In this document: positions 1 through 6,186 of the stretch, piece by piece
Layout of the letters: each line of letters opens with the position of its first letter
How positions within the stretch are numbered: the stretch's first letter is position 1
Assembly: GCA_009992615.1 (NCBI GenBank)
Contig: JAACVA010000172.1
Location: 1 to 6,739 of the forward strand
Reading direction: 5' to 3'
Source: Rhodobacterales bacterium
Lineage (GTDB): Bacteria > Pseudomonadota > Alphaproteobacteria > Rhodobacterales > Rhodobacteraceae
DNA: 6,739 bases
Position numbers and translations under genes: made by a program
Notes under the pieces: generated by a model
Told to the model about the DNA's origin: nothing
Databases searched by the model: none
The model's input: only the letters and a program-made list of their open reading frames with translations

Positions 1-99
1 AGCGATGGTGACCACGTCTTCGGCCTTGTCATCCTCCAGCGAAGTAAGGATTTCCGCGAGCAGCTGATCTGAGGTCAGCGAGGAACCGTTCGCAGTCAT
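1..99 (-). CDS. rsfS: Ribosomal silencing factor RsfS, N-terminal part (runs off the left edge)
   Basis: RsfS (Iojap/YbeB family) binds ribosomal protein uL14 on the large subunit and blocks subunit joining when nutrients are scarce. Only the first 33 residues are inside the window. They contain SDQLLAEIL followed by SLEDDKAEDVVTI, the start of the family's helix and first strand, which normally leads into an LRGKS-type segment beyond the edge. Two ATGs are in frame, at 99 and at 120 (adding seven residues, MAAQTRR). Neither has a good Shine-Dalgarno sequence. I prefer 99 because MTAN is a plausible N-terminus and because a short upstream ORF ends on it with an ATGA overlap. The frame is open upstream to a TGA near 178-180, so a CTG start near 149 behind the AAGGAGG at 159-165 is a remote alternative. 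The gene lies downstream of the iol operon on the same strand but is functionally unrelated. The identification rests on a short stretch and is fairly but not fully certain. Confidence 0.7.
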   Translation of the reverse strand, partial: MTANGSSLTSDQLLAEILTSLEDDKAEDVVTIA

Positions 100-155
100 G
101 CGTCGGGTTTGGGCAGCCATGTCAGCGGCTGCATCTTGAGACAGGGACAGGACAT
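96..155 (-). other. Possible 19-codon leader ORF upstream of rsfS
   Basis: An ATG at 155 lies three bases after a strong AAGGAGG (159-165 on the minus strand). The ORF reads MSCPCLKMQPLTWLPKPDA and its TGA (96-98) overlaps the presumed rsfS ATG at 99 in an ATGA arrangement. Since rsfS itself lacks a visible ribosome binding site, translational coupling from this leader is a reasonable inference. The spacing of three bases is short, and the peptide resembles nothing I know, so the overlap could be chance. Confidence 0.3.
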
Positions 156-180
156 TGTCCTCCTTCGTGGCACGCCGTCA

Positions 181-199
181 AAGCCCCGGCGCAGGGCTT
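181..199 (-). terminator. Small hairpin after the iol operon, possible weak terminator
   Basis: AAGCCC (181-186) pairs with GGGCTT (194-199), a perfect six-base-pair stem with a seven-base loop. Read on the minus strand it lies about 70 bases after the stop codon of the aldolase gene and is followed by only one further T, so it has no proper U tract. It could weakly terminate the iol transcript or simply be part of the rsfS leader. Confidence 0.25.
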
Positions 200-205
200 G
201 GCCAA

Positions 206-234
206 CACATAGCATCGCGGCGCGCGAATCTCAA
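206..234 (-). promoter_or_regulatory. Candidate sigma-70 promoter for rsfS
   Basis: On the minus strand TTGAGA (229-234) is followed after 17 bases by TATGTG (206-211). The -35 box matches the consensus at five of six positions, the -10 box at only three. The position, between the end of the aldolase gene and rsfS, fits an independent promoter for rsfS. The match is weak and is not supported by anything else. Confidence 0.25.
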
Positions 235-267
235 TGGACAGCAATGCACGAAAACCGATGCGTCGCG

Positions 268-1116
268 TTACGTCGCACAGCGCAGATCCGGCGCCCCGAG
301 GGCGGCCAGCACCCGCTGTGCGGCGGCGACAACGGGATCATGGGTTTCGCGCAGGATCTGCACCCGGTCAAAGCGCGCCGGGTCGGCGTTGACCGCCGCG
401 CGCAGGGCCGCCCCGAAGGCCATGCGCAACTCGGTGCCGATGTTGAACTTGCAGATGTTGGTGGTGGTGGCAAGCTGGGTGCGCTGGGCCACCGGCACAC
501 CGGAACCGCCATGAATCACCAGTGCAACCGGGGTCAGAGCCTGTATCGCCGCAATCCTTGCAACATCCAGGCCACCCTGCCTGTGCTGTTGCAGATGCAC
601 ATTGCCCACGGAAATCGCCATGGCGTCAATGCCCGTATCGTGGGCGAATTGCGCCGCCTCGGCCGGATCGGTGCCGGCCGAACCTTCGCCGCCGTCATAG
701 CCGACAAAACCGATTTCGCCCTCACAGGAAACGCCCGCGGCGTGGGCCAGTTCGGCAACACGGGCGGTTTCGTTGATGTTCTGGGCCAGCGGTTTGCGCG
801 ATCCGTCGTACATGACAGAGGTAAAACCGGCATCCAGCGCCTGTTGGCACTCGTCAAAAGTATAGCCGTGGTCGAGATGCGCCACCACCGGCACCGACAC
901 CGATTCGGCCAGGCTGCGAAACATCGCCCCCAACACCGGCAACGGCGTATGGGCGCGGCAGGATGGCCCGGCCTGAAGGATCACCGGCGCGCCGATGCTT
1001 TCGGCGGCCATGGCAAAGGCGCGCATGTCCTCCCATCCGAGGGTGACCAGCCCCCCCACCGCATAGCGCCCCGCCAGCGCGGGCTGCAACACATCGGATA
1101 GGGTTGCCAGGGTCAT
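268..1116 (-). CDS. iolJ: Class II aldolase, IolJ-like (2-deoxy-5-keto-gluconate-6-phosphate aldolase)
   Basis: This is a complete 282-residue zinc-dependent class II aldolase of the fructose-bisphosphate/tagatose-bisphosphate/IolJ family. In an iol operon it should cleave 2-deoxy-5-keto-D-gluconate 6-phosphate into dihydroxyacetone phosphate and malonate semialdehyde; the sequence alone cannot exclude fructose-bisphosphate as substrate. Visible landmarks are AHLDHG (residues 79-84, catalytic Asp82 and zinc ligand His83), CEGEIG (131-136, Glu134), GNVH (171-174, zinc ligand His174), IHGGSG (201-206, His202) and NIGT (225-228), the last two at the phosphate-binding and zinc sites. Length is normal for the family. 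The start ATG at 1116 overlaps the TGA of iolB in an ATGA arrangement, so the two genes are translationally coupled. It is the last gene of the iolDCB-aldolase operon. Family assignment is secure; the substrate is inferred from context. Confidence 0.88.
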   Translation of the reverse strand: MTLATLSDVLQPALAGRYAVGGLVTLGWEDMRAFAMAAESIGAPVILQAGPSCRAHTPLPVLGAMFRSLAESVSVPVVAHLDHGYTFDECQQALDAGFTSVMYDGSRKPLAQNINETARVAELAHAAGVSCEGEIGFVGYDGGEGSAGTDPAEAAQFAHDTGIDAMAISVGNVHLQQHRQGGLDVARIAAIQALTPVALVIHGGSGVPVAQRTQLATTTNICKFNIGTELRMAFGAALRAAVNADPARFDRVQILRETHDPVVAAAQRVLAALGAPDLRCAT

Positions 1117-1955
1117 TTGAACTTGGCGATCATGTCTTTGATCCCCGGGATCGTTTCGATCTGATCGGCATGGGAGGGTTGGAAATACTGGATCAGGCTG
1201 CGCTGGGACAGTCCGCCAAGGATGGTGAAATAATACATCTCATACCCCGGCAGGACGGCGCAGGGGTGATAGCCACGATCGAGGCAGATGGTCGAGCCAT
1301 CCACCAGATGATAGGCATCGCCCGGCTTGCCGTCTTCGCGTTGCAACATCTGCACGCCCGAACCGTGGTTCGGCCGGAAGCGGAAGTTGTAGGTTTCGTC
1401 GTGGCGTGTTTCCAGCGGCAGTCGGTCGGTGTCATGCTTGTGCGACGGAAACCCCGACCAGCCGCCCTGCCCCACGGTGAACAGCTCGCTCACCAAAAGG
1501 CGGCCCACCTTGCCGTGGTACTTGGTGCCGAGGATATGCTTGATCTTGCGGTGGGTCTTGGTGTCGTCCGACCCGTATTGCACCATGTCCAATTCGTCGT
1601 TGCGCACGACAAACGGCTCAAGCACCGTGTCATACTTGGCACCGGCGACAAACACCTCGGCACTGTCCGAAGTACAGACCATGGTAGCGCGGCCGCCGCT
1701 GGGCACATAAACGCCCTCAGGCTCGCCATCCCATACGTCAACACCACGGCCCCCCAGCGCCGAGACGGCAAACCCCTCGACATCCACATCCACCGTGCCG
1801 GTGGCGGGAACGATGCAGGTTTCATAGCCGGGCACGGCATATTCGAACGCCTGACCGTTGGTCAGCTTGACGATATTGAAATAGTTCAGCGGCACGCAGG
1901 CGTCATCCACATCAACAATGGGGGCGTTGCGGTTGTCAAACGGTGGAATGTGCAC
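1113..1955 (-). CDS. iolB: 5-deoxy-glucuronate isomerase IolB
   Basis: IolB isomerises 5-deoxy-D-glucuronate, the product of IolD, to 2-deoxy-5-keto-D-gluconate. It is a cytosolic bicupin metalloenzyme, and the 280 residues read here are the usual length. The metal site is visible: FPSHKHD gives His172 and His174, RHDETYNF gives Glu187 and DRGYHPC gives His230. The C-terminal PGYEMYYF and the DMVQYG stretch in the middle are also typical. I start it at the GTG at 1955 (protein begins HIPPF after the initiator) because AAAGGA lies about seven bases upstream and because the longer ATG-initiated reading to 2078 would run far into iolC with low-complexity, non-family sequence. The gap to the iolC stop is 19 bases. 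The 3' end overlaps the aldolase start by four bases. No damage is seen. Confidence 0.95.
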   Translation of the reverse strand: MHIPPFDNRNAPIVDVDDACVPLNYFNIVKLTNGQAFEYAVPGYETCIVPATGTVDVDVEGFAVSALGGRGVDVWDGEPEGVYVPSGGRATMVCTSDSAEVFVAGAKYDTVLEPFVVRNDELDMVQYGSDDTKTHRKIKHILGTKYHGKVGRLLVSELFTVGQGGWSGFPSHKHDTDRLPLETRHDETYNFRFRPNHGSGVQMLQREDGKPGDAYHLVDGSTICLDRGYHPCAVLPGYEMYYFTILGGLSQRSLIQYFQPSHADQIETIPGIKDMIAKFK

Positions 1956-1972
1956 GGAATTGTCCTTTATGC
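1956..1972 (-). promoter_or_regulatory. Ribosome binding site deciding the iolB GTG start
   Basis: In the short gap after the iolC stop the minus strand reads AAAGGACAATTCC and then GTG. The AGGA core sits seven bases before the GTG, a normal Shine-Dalgarno distance, and supports starting iolB at 1955 rather than at the ATG at 2078. Confidence 0.6.
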
Positions 1973-1974
1973 GT

Positions 1975-2949
1975 CTATGCGTCGGTGGGGCCGGGATGCT
2001 GGCCCAGGAAGGTATCAAGTTGCGCCGCGTCGGGCATGGCCGGGGCACAGCCGGGCCGCGACACGGTGATCGCCGCACAGGCCGAACCGCGCATCACCGC
2101 GTCGCGCAGATCATACCCCGCCGCAAGCGAGGCCATCAGCCCGGCCATGAAACTGTCGCCCGCGCCGGTCGGTTTCAGTGCCGTCACGGGATAGATGCCG
2201 GTGCGGATTTCGGTGCCGCCGTGCAGGGTGATCGCACCTTTTTCGCCCATCTTGTAAATCACGATGGTGGCGGTTTCGCCGGCCAGCGCCCGCGCCTTGT
2301 CCAACCCCAGGTCGATCCCACCGGCCATGAAGCCGAATTCTTCGTCATTGCCGACGATCACGTCCGACAACGCCCCCGCGCGGCTGAGCACCGCTTCGGC
2401 CACCTGCGGCGAGGGCCATGAATAAGGGCGGTAATCGACATCGAAGATGATCGGCAGGCCCGCCTTGCGCGCCAGATCAAAGGCGTGGAATGCCGCGCTG
2501 CGCGACGGTTCGGCGGCAAAAACGGTGCCTGCGGTGATCAGGGCACCATAGGCCGGGTAATCCACCGCCTCGACATCGGCGATCGACATCTGGAAATCGG
2601 CGGCACCGTTGCGATAGATCACGCTTTGGTGCTGTTCCACCCGCGATTCGTACACCGCCAGCGAATTGCGGAACTCGGCCCCGACGGGGTGCACATGGCG
2701 GGTATCCACGCCGTAATGGCGCAATTGGTTGATGCAATACCGCCCGATCGCATCGTCGCTGACCCGGGTGACCAAAGCCACCTTGCCGCCGAATTTGCAG
2801 ATACCGGCGGCAATGTTGGCCGAACTGCCGCCAAGGCCCGATTTGAACGTAACCGCGTCCTCGGTGCGGGTGCCCGGTGGGTCTGGGAAAAAATCCATGC
2901 CCGCACGACCGATGACAAGAAAATTGTTCTGGCGAATACCGTTCAGCAT
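1975..2949 (-). CDS. iolC: 5-dehydro-2-deoxygluconokinase IolC (PfkB family)
   Basis: IolC phosphorylates 2-deoxy-5-keto-D-gluconate at the 6 position with ATP, making the substrate of the aldolase encoded downstream. The 324-residue protein is a complete PfkB/ribokinase-family sugar kinase. The N-terminal sugar-binding signature GLGGSSANIA lies at residues 38-47. The C-terminal signature KPTGAGDSFMAG lies at 259-270, with Asp265 as the expected catalytic base and GAGD forming the anion hole. DVDYRPYSW (170-178) and VGNDEEF (199-205) are typical of IolC. The ATG at 2949 is preceded by a purine-rich GGGGGA about seven bases away, and the gene begins only two bases after the iolD stop, so the two are probably coupled. 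No damage is seen. Other PfkB kinases are possible in principle, but the iol context makes IolC clear. Confidence 0.95.
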   Translation of the reverse strand: MLNGIRQNNFLVIGRAGMDFFPDPPGTRTEDAVTFKSGLGGSSANIAAGICKFGGKVALVTRVSDDAIGRYCINQLRHYGVDTRHVHPVGAEFRNSLAVYESRVEQHQSVIYRNGAADFQMSIADVEAVDYPAYGALITAGTVFAAEPSRSAAFHAFDLARKAGLPIIFDVDYRPYSWPSPQVAEAVLSRAGALSDVIVGNDEEFGFMAGGIDLGLDKARALAGETATIVIYKMGEKGAITLHGGTEIRTGIYPVTALKPTGAGDSFMAGLMASLAAGYDLRDAVMRGSACAAITVSRPGCAPAMPDAAQLDTFLGQHPGPTDA

Positions 2950-2951
2950 GG

Positions 2952-4836
2952 TCAGATCCCCCGCCTTTGTCTGACCCGCGCGGATTCGATTTCGGCGTGG
3001 GCGGTGATGACGCTGTCACGGGTCGAAACATGGGGCGTGCCCACCTCCCACCAGGTGTGGCCCTGGGTTGTCCAGCCTTCATAGGGGTCGACCTGCATGA
3101 CGATGATGGTCGTCCGGTCCGCGGCCTTTGCCCGTTTGAACGCCTCGGCCAGTTCGGCGGGGTTGGCCACGGTTTCGGCGTTGGCGCCCATCGCGCGGGC
3201 GTGGGCCGCGAAATCCACGGCAAAAGGATGCGTCGCCGTGGGGGTGTCGGTGATCAGGTTGTTGAAACTGATCTGGCCGGTGTTGTTCTGCAACTTGTTG
3301 ATGACGGCAAAGCCGCCATTGTCCAGAACCAGCACGATCAGTTTCTTGCCGGTCAGCACGCTGGAATAGATGTCGGAATTCATCAGCAGGTAACTGCCAT
3401 CGCCGCAGAAGGTGATCGTGTCCTTGTCCGGCTCGGCCTCGCTCTGGGCAATGCGTGCGCCCCAGGCACCGGCGATTTCATACCCCATGCAGGAAAACCC
3501 GAATTCCACATCCACCGTGCCGGTTTTCAAGGTGCGCCAGTTGGCCGTCACCTCGGCGGGCAGGCCGCCTGCGGCCGCCACCACCCGGTCGGACGGGTCG
3601 CACAGCGCGTTGACCACGCCAATCGCCTGGGCATAGGAATTGGGGCGGTTGCCGGGCGCTACGTTCTGCGCCACATAGCCGTTCCACCGGGCACGTTCGG
3701 CCTGCGCCTGCGCCACCCAGCCCTCGGGCGCGCGATAATCGCCCAAGGCGGCATCCAGCGCCGCCAGCCCCAGTTTCGCATCCCCGACCACGGGCAGCGA
3801 CCGGTGCTTGCCCGCGTCATGGCGGGCGGCGTTCAGCGAAATGAACCGCGCCTCATGGGCAAAGGCGGTCCACGACCCGGTGGTGAAATCCTGAAGGCGC
3901 GACCCCACCGACAGGATCACATCCGCCCTCTCGGCCAGCCAGTTGGCGCTGTCCGATCCGGTCACCCCGACCGGCCCGATGTTCAGGGCGTGATCGTTCA
4001 GCAGCGTGGCGCGCCCGGCGATGGTTTCGATCACCGGGATGCCATGCGCCTCGGCAAAGCCGGTCAGTTCGGCCACGGCGCGTGCATATTGCACCCCGCC
4101 CCCGGCGATGATCGCCGGACGCTGCGCCCGGCGCAGCAGTGCCGCCGCCTCGGTCACCTCGTCGGGGTCGGGGGTGATGCGGCGGATGCGGTGCACTTTT
4201 TCCTCGAAAAATTCCACCGGATAATCCCATGTCCAGCCCTGCACGTCCTGCGGCAGCGCGAAGAATGCCGGCCCGCAATCGGCAGGGTCCAGCAGCGTTG
4301 CCAGCGCTGCGGGCAGGGATTGCACGATCTGCGCCGGGTGGGTGATCCTGTCCCAGTACCGCGTCACCGCCCGAGGCATCGTTCAGGCCCAGCGCGGGAT
4401 TGCCGAAATGTTCCAGCTGTTGCAGCACCGGATCGGGCAGACGCGTCAGGAAGGTATCGCCGCACAGCATCAGCAGCGGCAGGCGGTTGGCGTGGGCCAG
4501 TGCGCTGGCGGTCAGCAGGTTGGCGGTGCCCGGTCCGGCGGAGGCGGTGCAGAACATGAACCGCTGGCGCAGGTGATATTTGCCATAGGCGGCGGCGGCA
4601 AACCCCATGCCCTGTTCATTCTGCCCCCGGTACAGCGGCACCATCGCGCGGTGATCGTACAGTGCCTCGCCCAGACAGGTGACGTTGCCATGGCCGAAAA
4701 TGCCGAAACCACCGCCGCAGACCCGGGTTTTTACCCCGTCGATCACGATGTATTGCGCCGCAAGCCAGCGGATGATCGCCTGCGCCGTGGTCAGGCGGAT
4801 GGTGTCGGGGGTTGTGGTCACTGCGCTCTCCGTCAT
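2952..4836 (-). pseudogene. iolD: 3D-(3,5/4)-trihydroxycyclohexane-1,2-dione hydrolase IolD, frameshifted
   Basis: IolD is a thiamine-diphosphate enzyme that hydrolytically opens the ring of trihydroxycyclohexanedione to give 5-deoxy-glucuronate. Two reading frames together give the whole enzyme. The first, from ATG 4836, covers residues 1-154, including RGQNEQGMGFAAAAYG with Glu74, the likely TPP-activating glutamate, and ends in GLNDA. The second continues RAVTRYWDRITHP and runs to the TGA at 2952, including GDGSYLLMNSDI and DNGGFAVINK, the TPP/Mg site (about residues 480-510). Between them the DNA reads GAT GCC T CGG where the family normally has Asp-Ala-Phe-Arg: two bases of the Phe codon appear missing near 4374. 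Repaired, the product would be 628 residues, the normal size. Unrepaired, translation leaves frame after residue 154 and stops at 3853. A separate product could start at ATG 4379 but would lack Glu74. A GTG at 4821, with GGAG six bases upstream, is an alternative start. Sequencing or assembly error is a real possibility. Confidence 0.9.
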
Positions 4837-4854
4837 TGTCCCGCAGATTGGCCA

Positions 4855-4882
4855 TTGACCCGCCGGGCCTGTCGAGGATACG
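4855..4882 (+). promoter_or_regulatory. Candidate promoter of the rightward dehydrogenase-iolE operon
   Basis: TTGACC (4855-4860) is followed after 16 bases by GATACG (4877-4882). The -35 box is good, the -10 box weak (three of six). The palindrome would lie at about +1 to +15 of the transcript, a usual repressor position. This is a tentative reading. Confidence 0.3.
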
Positions 4883-4902
4883 CCTTTTGCAACCGGTTGC
4901 AA
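4875..4902 (-). promoter_or_regulatory. Candidate promoter of the iolDCB-aldolase operon
   Basis: On the minus strand TTGCAA (4897-4902) and TATCCT (4875-4880) are 16 bases apart; each matches the sigma-70 consensus at four of six positions. Transcription would begin roughly 30 bases before the iolD ATG. The -35 box and the spacer lie inside the palindrome, so a bound repressor would block this promoter directly. Confidence 0.45.
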
Positions 4903-4903
4903 A
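4886..4903. promoter_or_regulatory. 18-bp perfect palindrome, LacI-family-type operator
   Basis: TTTGCAACCGGTTGCAAA is an exact inverted repeat with a central CG. Even-length palindromes with CG at the centre are characteristic of LacI-family operators. It sits between the two divergent iol operons, overlaps the proposed -35 box of the iolD promoter and lies just after the proposed -10 box of the rightward promoter. A weaker related stretch, AAACGGTTT, follows at 4901-4909. The regulator gene itself is not in the window; a LacI-type inositol repressor is inferred, as opposed to the RpiR-type IolR known from rhizobia. Confidence 0.7.
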
Positions 4904-4925
4904 CGGTTTTTGGGAGAAACTTTAG

Positions 4926-5279
4926 ATGACGACCATAGATATTGGCATAATCGGCGGCGGTTATATGGGCAAGGCCCACGCCGTGGCCCATTGCGCAGTC
5001 GGCGCGATCTTTCAAACCGCCCTGCGCCCACGTCTTGTTTGCGTCGCCGGGGCATCGCCGGCCAGCGGCGCGCGATACGCCGCCGCCCAAGGCTTTGAGA
5101 AGGAAGCTGGAAAACGGCTGCATGGGCGATCTGGCCCCCCCCATGCCATCAGTGCAGCGCGGCCGCTGATCGGGCCGATTGTCGAACTGTCGGCGCGAAT
5201 CGAAACCGTGCAACACACCCGTGGCGACGTGACGGCCAGCAACGACAGCGGCGCCTTGGTGCGTATCGCTGATTTCTGA
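4926..5279 (+). pseudogene. Gfo/Idh/MocA-family dehydrogenase, decayed remnant
   Basis: The N-terminus, IGIIGGGYMGKAHAVAH, is a clear Rossmann NAD(P)-binding start of a Gfo/Idh/MocA oxidoreductase; in iol clusters such enzymes oxidise inositol or its epimers. The ORF is only 117 residues, against about 350-390 for the family. After residue 55 or so (AAAQGF) the sequence jumps to material from the middle of the protein, so the EKP motif and nearly all of the dinucleotide domain are gone. In the +1 frame 5107-5139 reads LENGCMGDLAP, which matches the usual GDLAPH catalytic-region motif; after a run of eight Cs (5135-5142) the main frame resumes with HAISAARPLIGPIVELSARIETV. The natural sequence would need six Cs there. 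The protein then ends at RIADF, either a true C-terminus joined by a further deletion or a premature stop in the middle region. A good ribosome binding site and start remain. It precedes iolE by 12 bases. Almost certainly non-functional if the sequence is correct. Confidence 0.8.
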
Positions 5280-5291
5280 AAGGGATACCCA

Positions 5292-6179
5292 ATGATCACC
5301 ATCGGCAACGCCCCCTGTTCCTGGGGCGTGGAATTTGCAAACGATCCGCGCAACCCGGCCTGGGCCTCGGTGCTGGCCGACAACGCGGCGGCCGGATACA
5401 CCGGCATCGAACTGGGCCCCGTGGGGTTCATGCCCGAAGACCCCGTGCAACTGGCCGAGGCGCTGGCCGAACACCACCAAACCCTGATTGGCGGCGTGGT
5501 GTTCCGCGCCTTTCACGACCCCGCACAGTGGGACGATGTGCTGGACGGTGCGGTGCGCACCTGTCGCGCGCTGACCGCCCATGGCGCGCAACATCTTGTG
5601 CTGATCGATTCGATCTCGCCCCGCCGCGCCCCTACGGCAGGGCGCGCGAACGAAGCCGAACAGATGGACACCGCCGAATGGGCCGCCTTCCGCGACCGCA
5701 TCGCGACAGTGGCGAAAATGGGCGCCGACGAATATGGCCTGACCGTTGGCATCCACGCCCATGCCGCCGGGTTCATCGACTTTGAGCCCGAACTGGAACG
5801 TCTGTTGGATGAAGTGGACGATGCGCATCTGAAAATCTGCTTTGACACCGGCCACCATTCCTATGCCGGTTACGATCCGGTGGCGTTCATGAAACGGCAC
5901 ATCAACCGCATCAGCTATATGCATTTCAAGGATATCGACCCGGTGGTGAAAGCCCGCGCCGTGGCCAACCGCACCGGGTTTTACGATGCCTGCGCCCAGG
6001 GCATTTTCTGCAACCTCGGGCGAGGCGACGTGGATTTCCCGGCGGTGCGGCAAATCCTGCTGGACCACGGGTTTGACGGCTGGTGCACCGTGGAACAGGA
6101 TTGCGACCCGGCTGGCACAACCGTTCCGGTCGACGACGCGCGGGCGAACCGCGAATATCTGCATTCCATCGGTTTCTGA
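5292..6179 (+). CDS. iolE: myo-inosose-2 dehydratase IolE
   Basis: IolE removes water from 2-keto-myo-inositol (scyllo-inosose) to give 3D-(3,5/4)-trihydroxycyclohexane-1,2-dione, the substrate of IolD. It is a cytosolic, metal-dependent TIM-barrel enzyme of the sugar phosphate isomerase/epimerase (AP endonuclease 2-like) fold. The 295-residue protein is complete. Landmarks are NAPCSWGVEF (residues 6-15), GIELGPVGFMP (38-48), VGIHAHAAGFIDFEPELERL (152-171), CFDTGHHSYAGYDP (183-196, with Asp185 and His187 as likely metal or catalytic residues), YMHFKDIDP (209-217) and CTVEQDCDP (265-273, Glu268 as a likely metal ligand). The start ATG has AAAGGGA about six bases upstream. It lies 12 bases after the dehydrogenase remnant and seven bases before the next gene, so it is part of a rightward operon. 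No damage is seen. Confidence 0.95.
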   Translation: MITIGNAPCSWGVEFANDPRNPAWASVLADNAAAGYTGIELGPVGFMPEDPVQLAEALAEHHQTLIGGVVFRAFHDPAQWDDVLDGAVRTCRALTAHGAQHLVLIDSISPRRAPTAGRANEAEQMDTAEWAAFRDRIATVAKMGADEYGLTVGIHAHAAGFIDFEPELERLLDEVDDAHLKICFDTGHHSYAGYDPVAFMKRHINRISYMHFKDIDPVVKARAVANRTGFYDACAQGIFCNLGRGDVDFPAVRQILLDHGFDGWCTVEQDCDPAGTTVPVDDARANREYLHSIGF

Positions 6180-6186
6180 GGGCATC

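Larger units (their letters stand above)
4837..4925. promoter_or_regulatory. Divergent iol control region
   Basis: This 89-base gap separates the minus-strand iolD operon from the plus-strand dehydrogenase/iolE operon, so it should hold both promoters. Its centre is the 18-bp palindrome at 4886-4903. Upstream of the plus-strand gene, GGGAG (4912-4916) lies nine bases before the ATG at 4926 and is a good ribosome binding site. The minus-strand iolD ATG has only a weak GGGA close to it. A single repressor bound at the palindrome could control both operons together. Confidence 0.65.

Noticed and set aside
109..1101. A 330-codon plus-strand ORF opposite the aldolase
   Set aside because: It mirrors the aldolase gene, shows no motifs and begins in the rsfS leader; a shadow frame.
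1104..2069. A 321-codon plus-strand ORF opposite iolB
   Set aside because: It is antisense to iolB, whose metal-site motifs are clear on the minus strand.
2477..3223. A 248-codon minus-strand ORF spanning the iolD-iolC junction
   Set aside because: It is in a different frame from both genes, which are well conserved through this junction, and has the Arg/Pro-rich composition of a shadow.
4368..4384. Programmed frameshifting in iolD
   Set aside because: There is no slippery heptamer and no obvious stimulatory structure at the site, and IolD is not known to use recoding. A lesion or sequence error is simpler.
2967..4559. A 530-codon plus-strand ORF opposite iolD
   Set aside because: It is antisense to the conserved iolD coding sequence and its protein is rich in Arg, Gly, His and Pro with no family motifs, as expected of a GC-rich shadow frame.
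3853..5055. A 400-residue minus-strand protein starting at 5055
   Set aside because: Only the part from 4836 to 4375 is real (IolD N-terminus). The first 73 residues are read through the control region and the antisense of the dehydrogenase remnant, and the last part is out of frame after the iolD frameshift.
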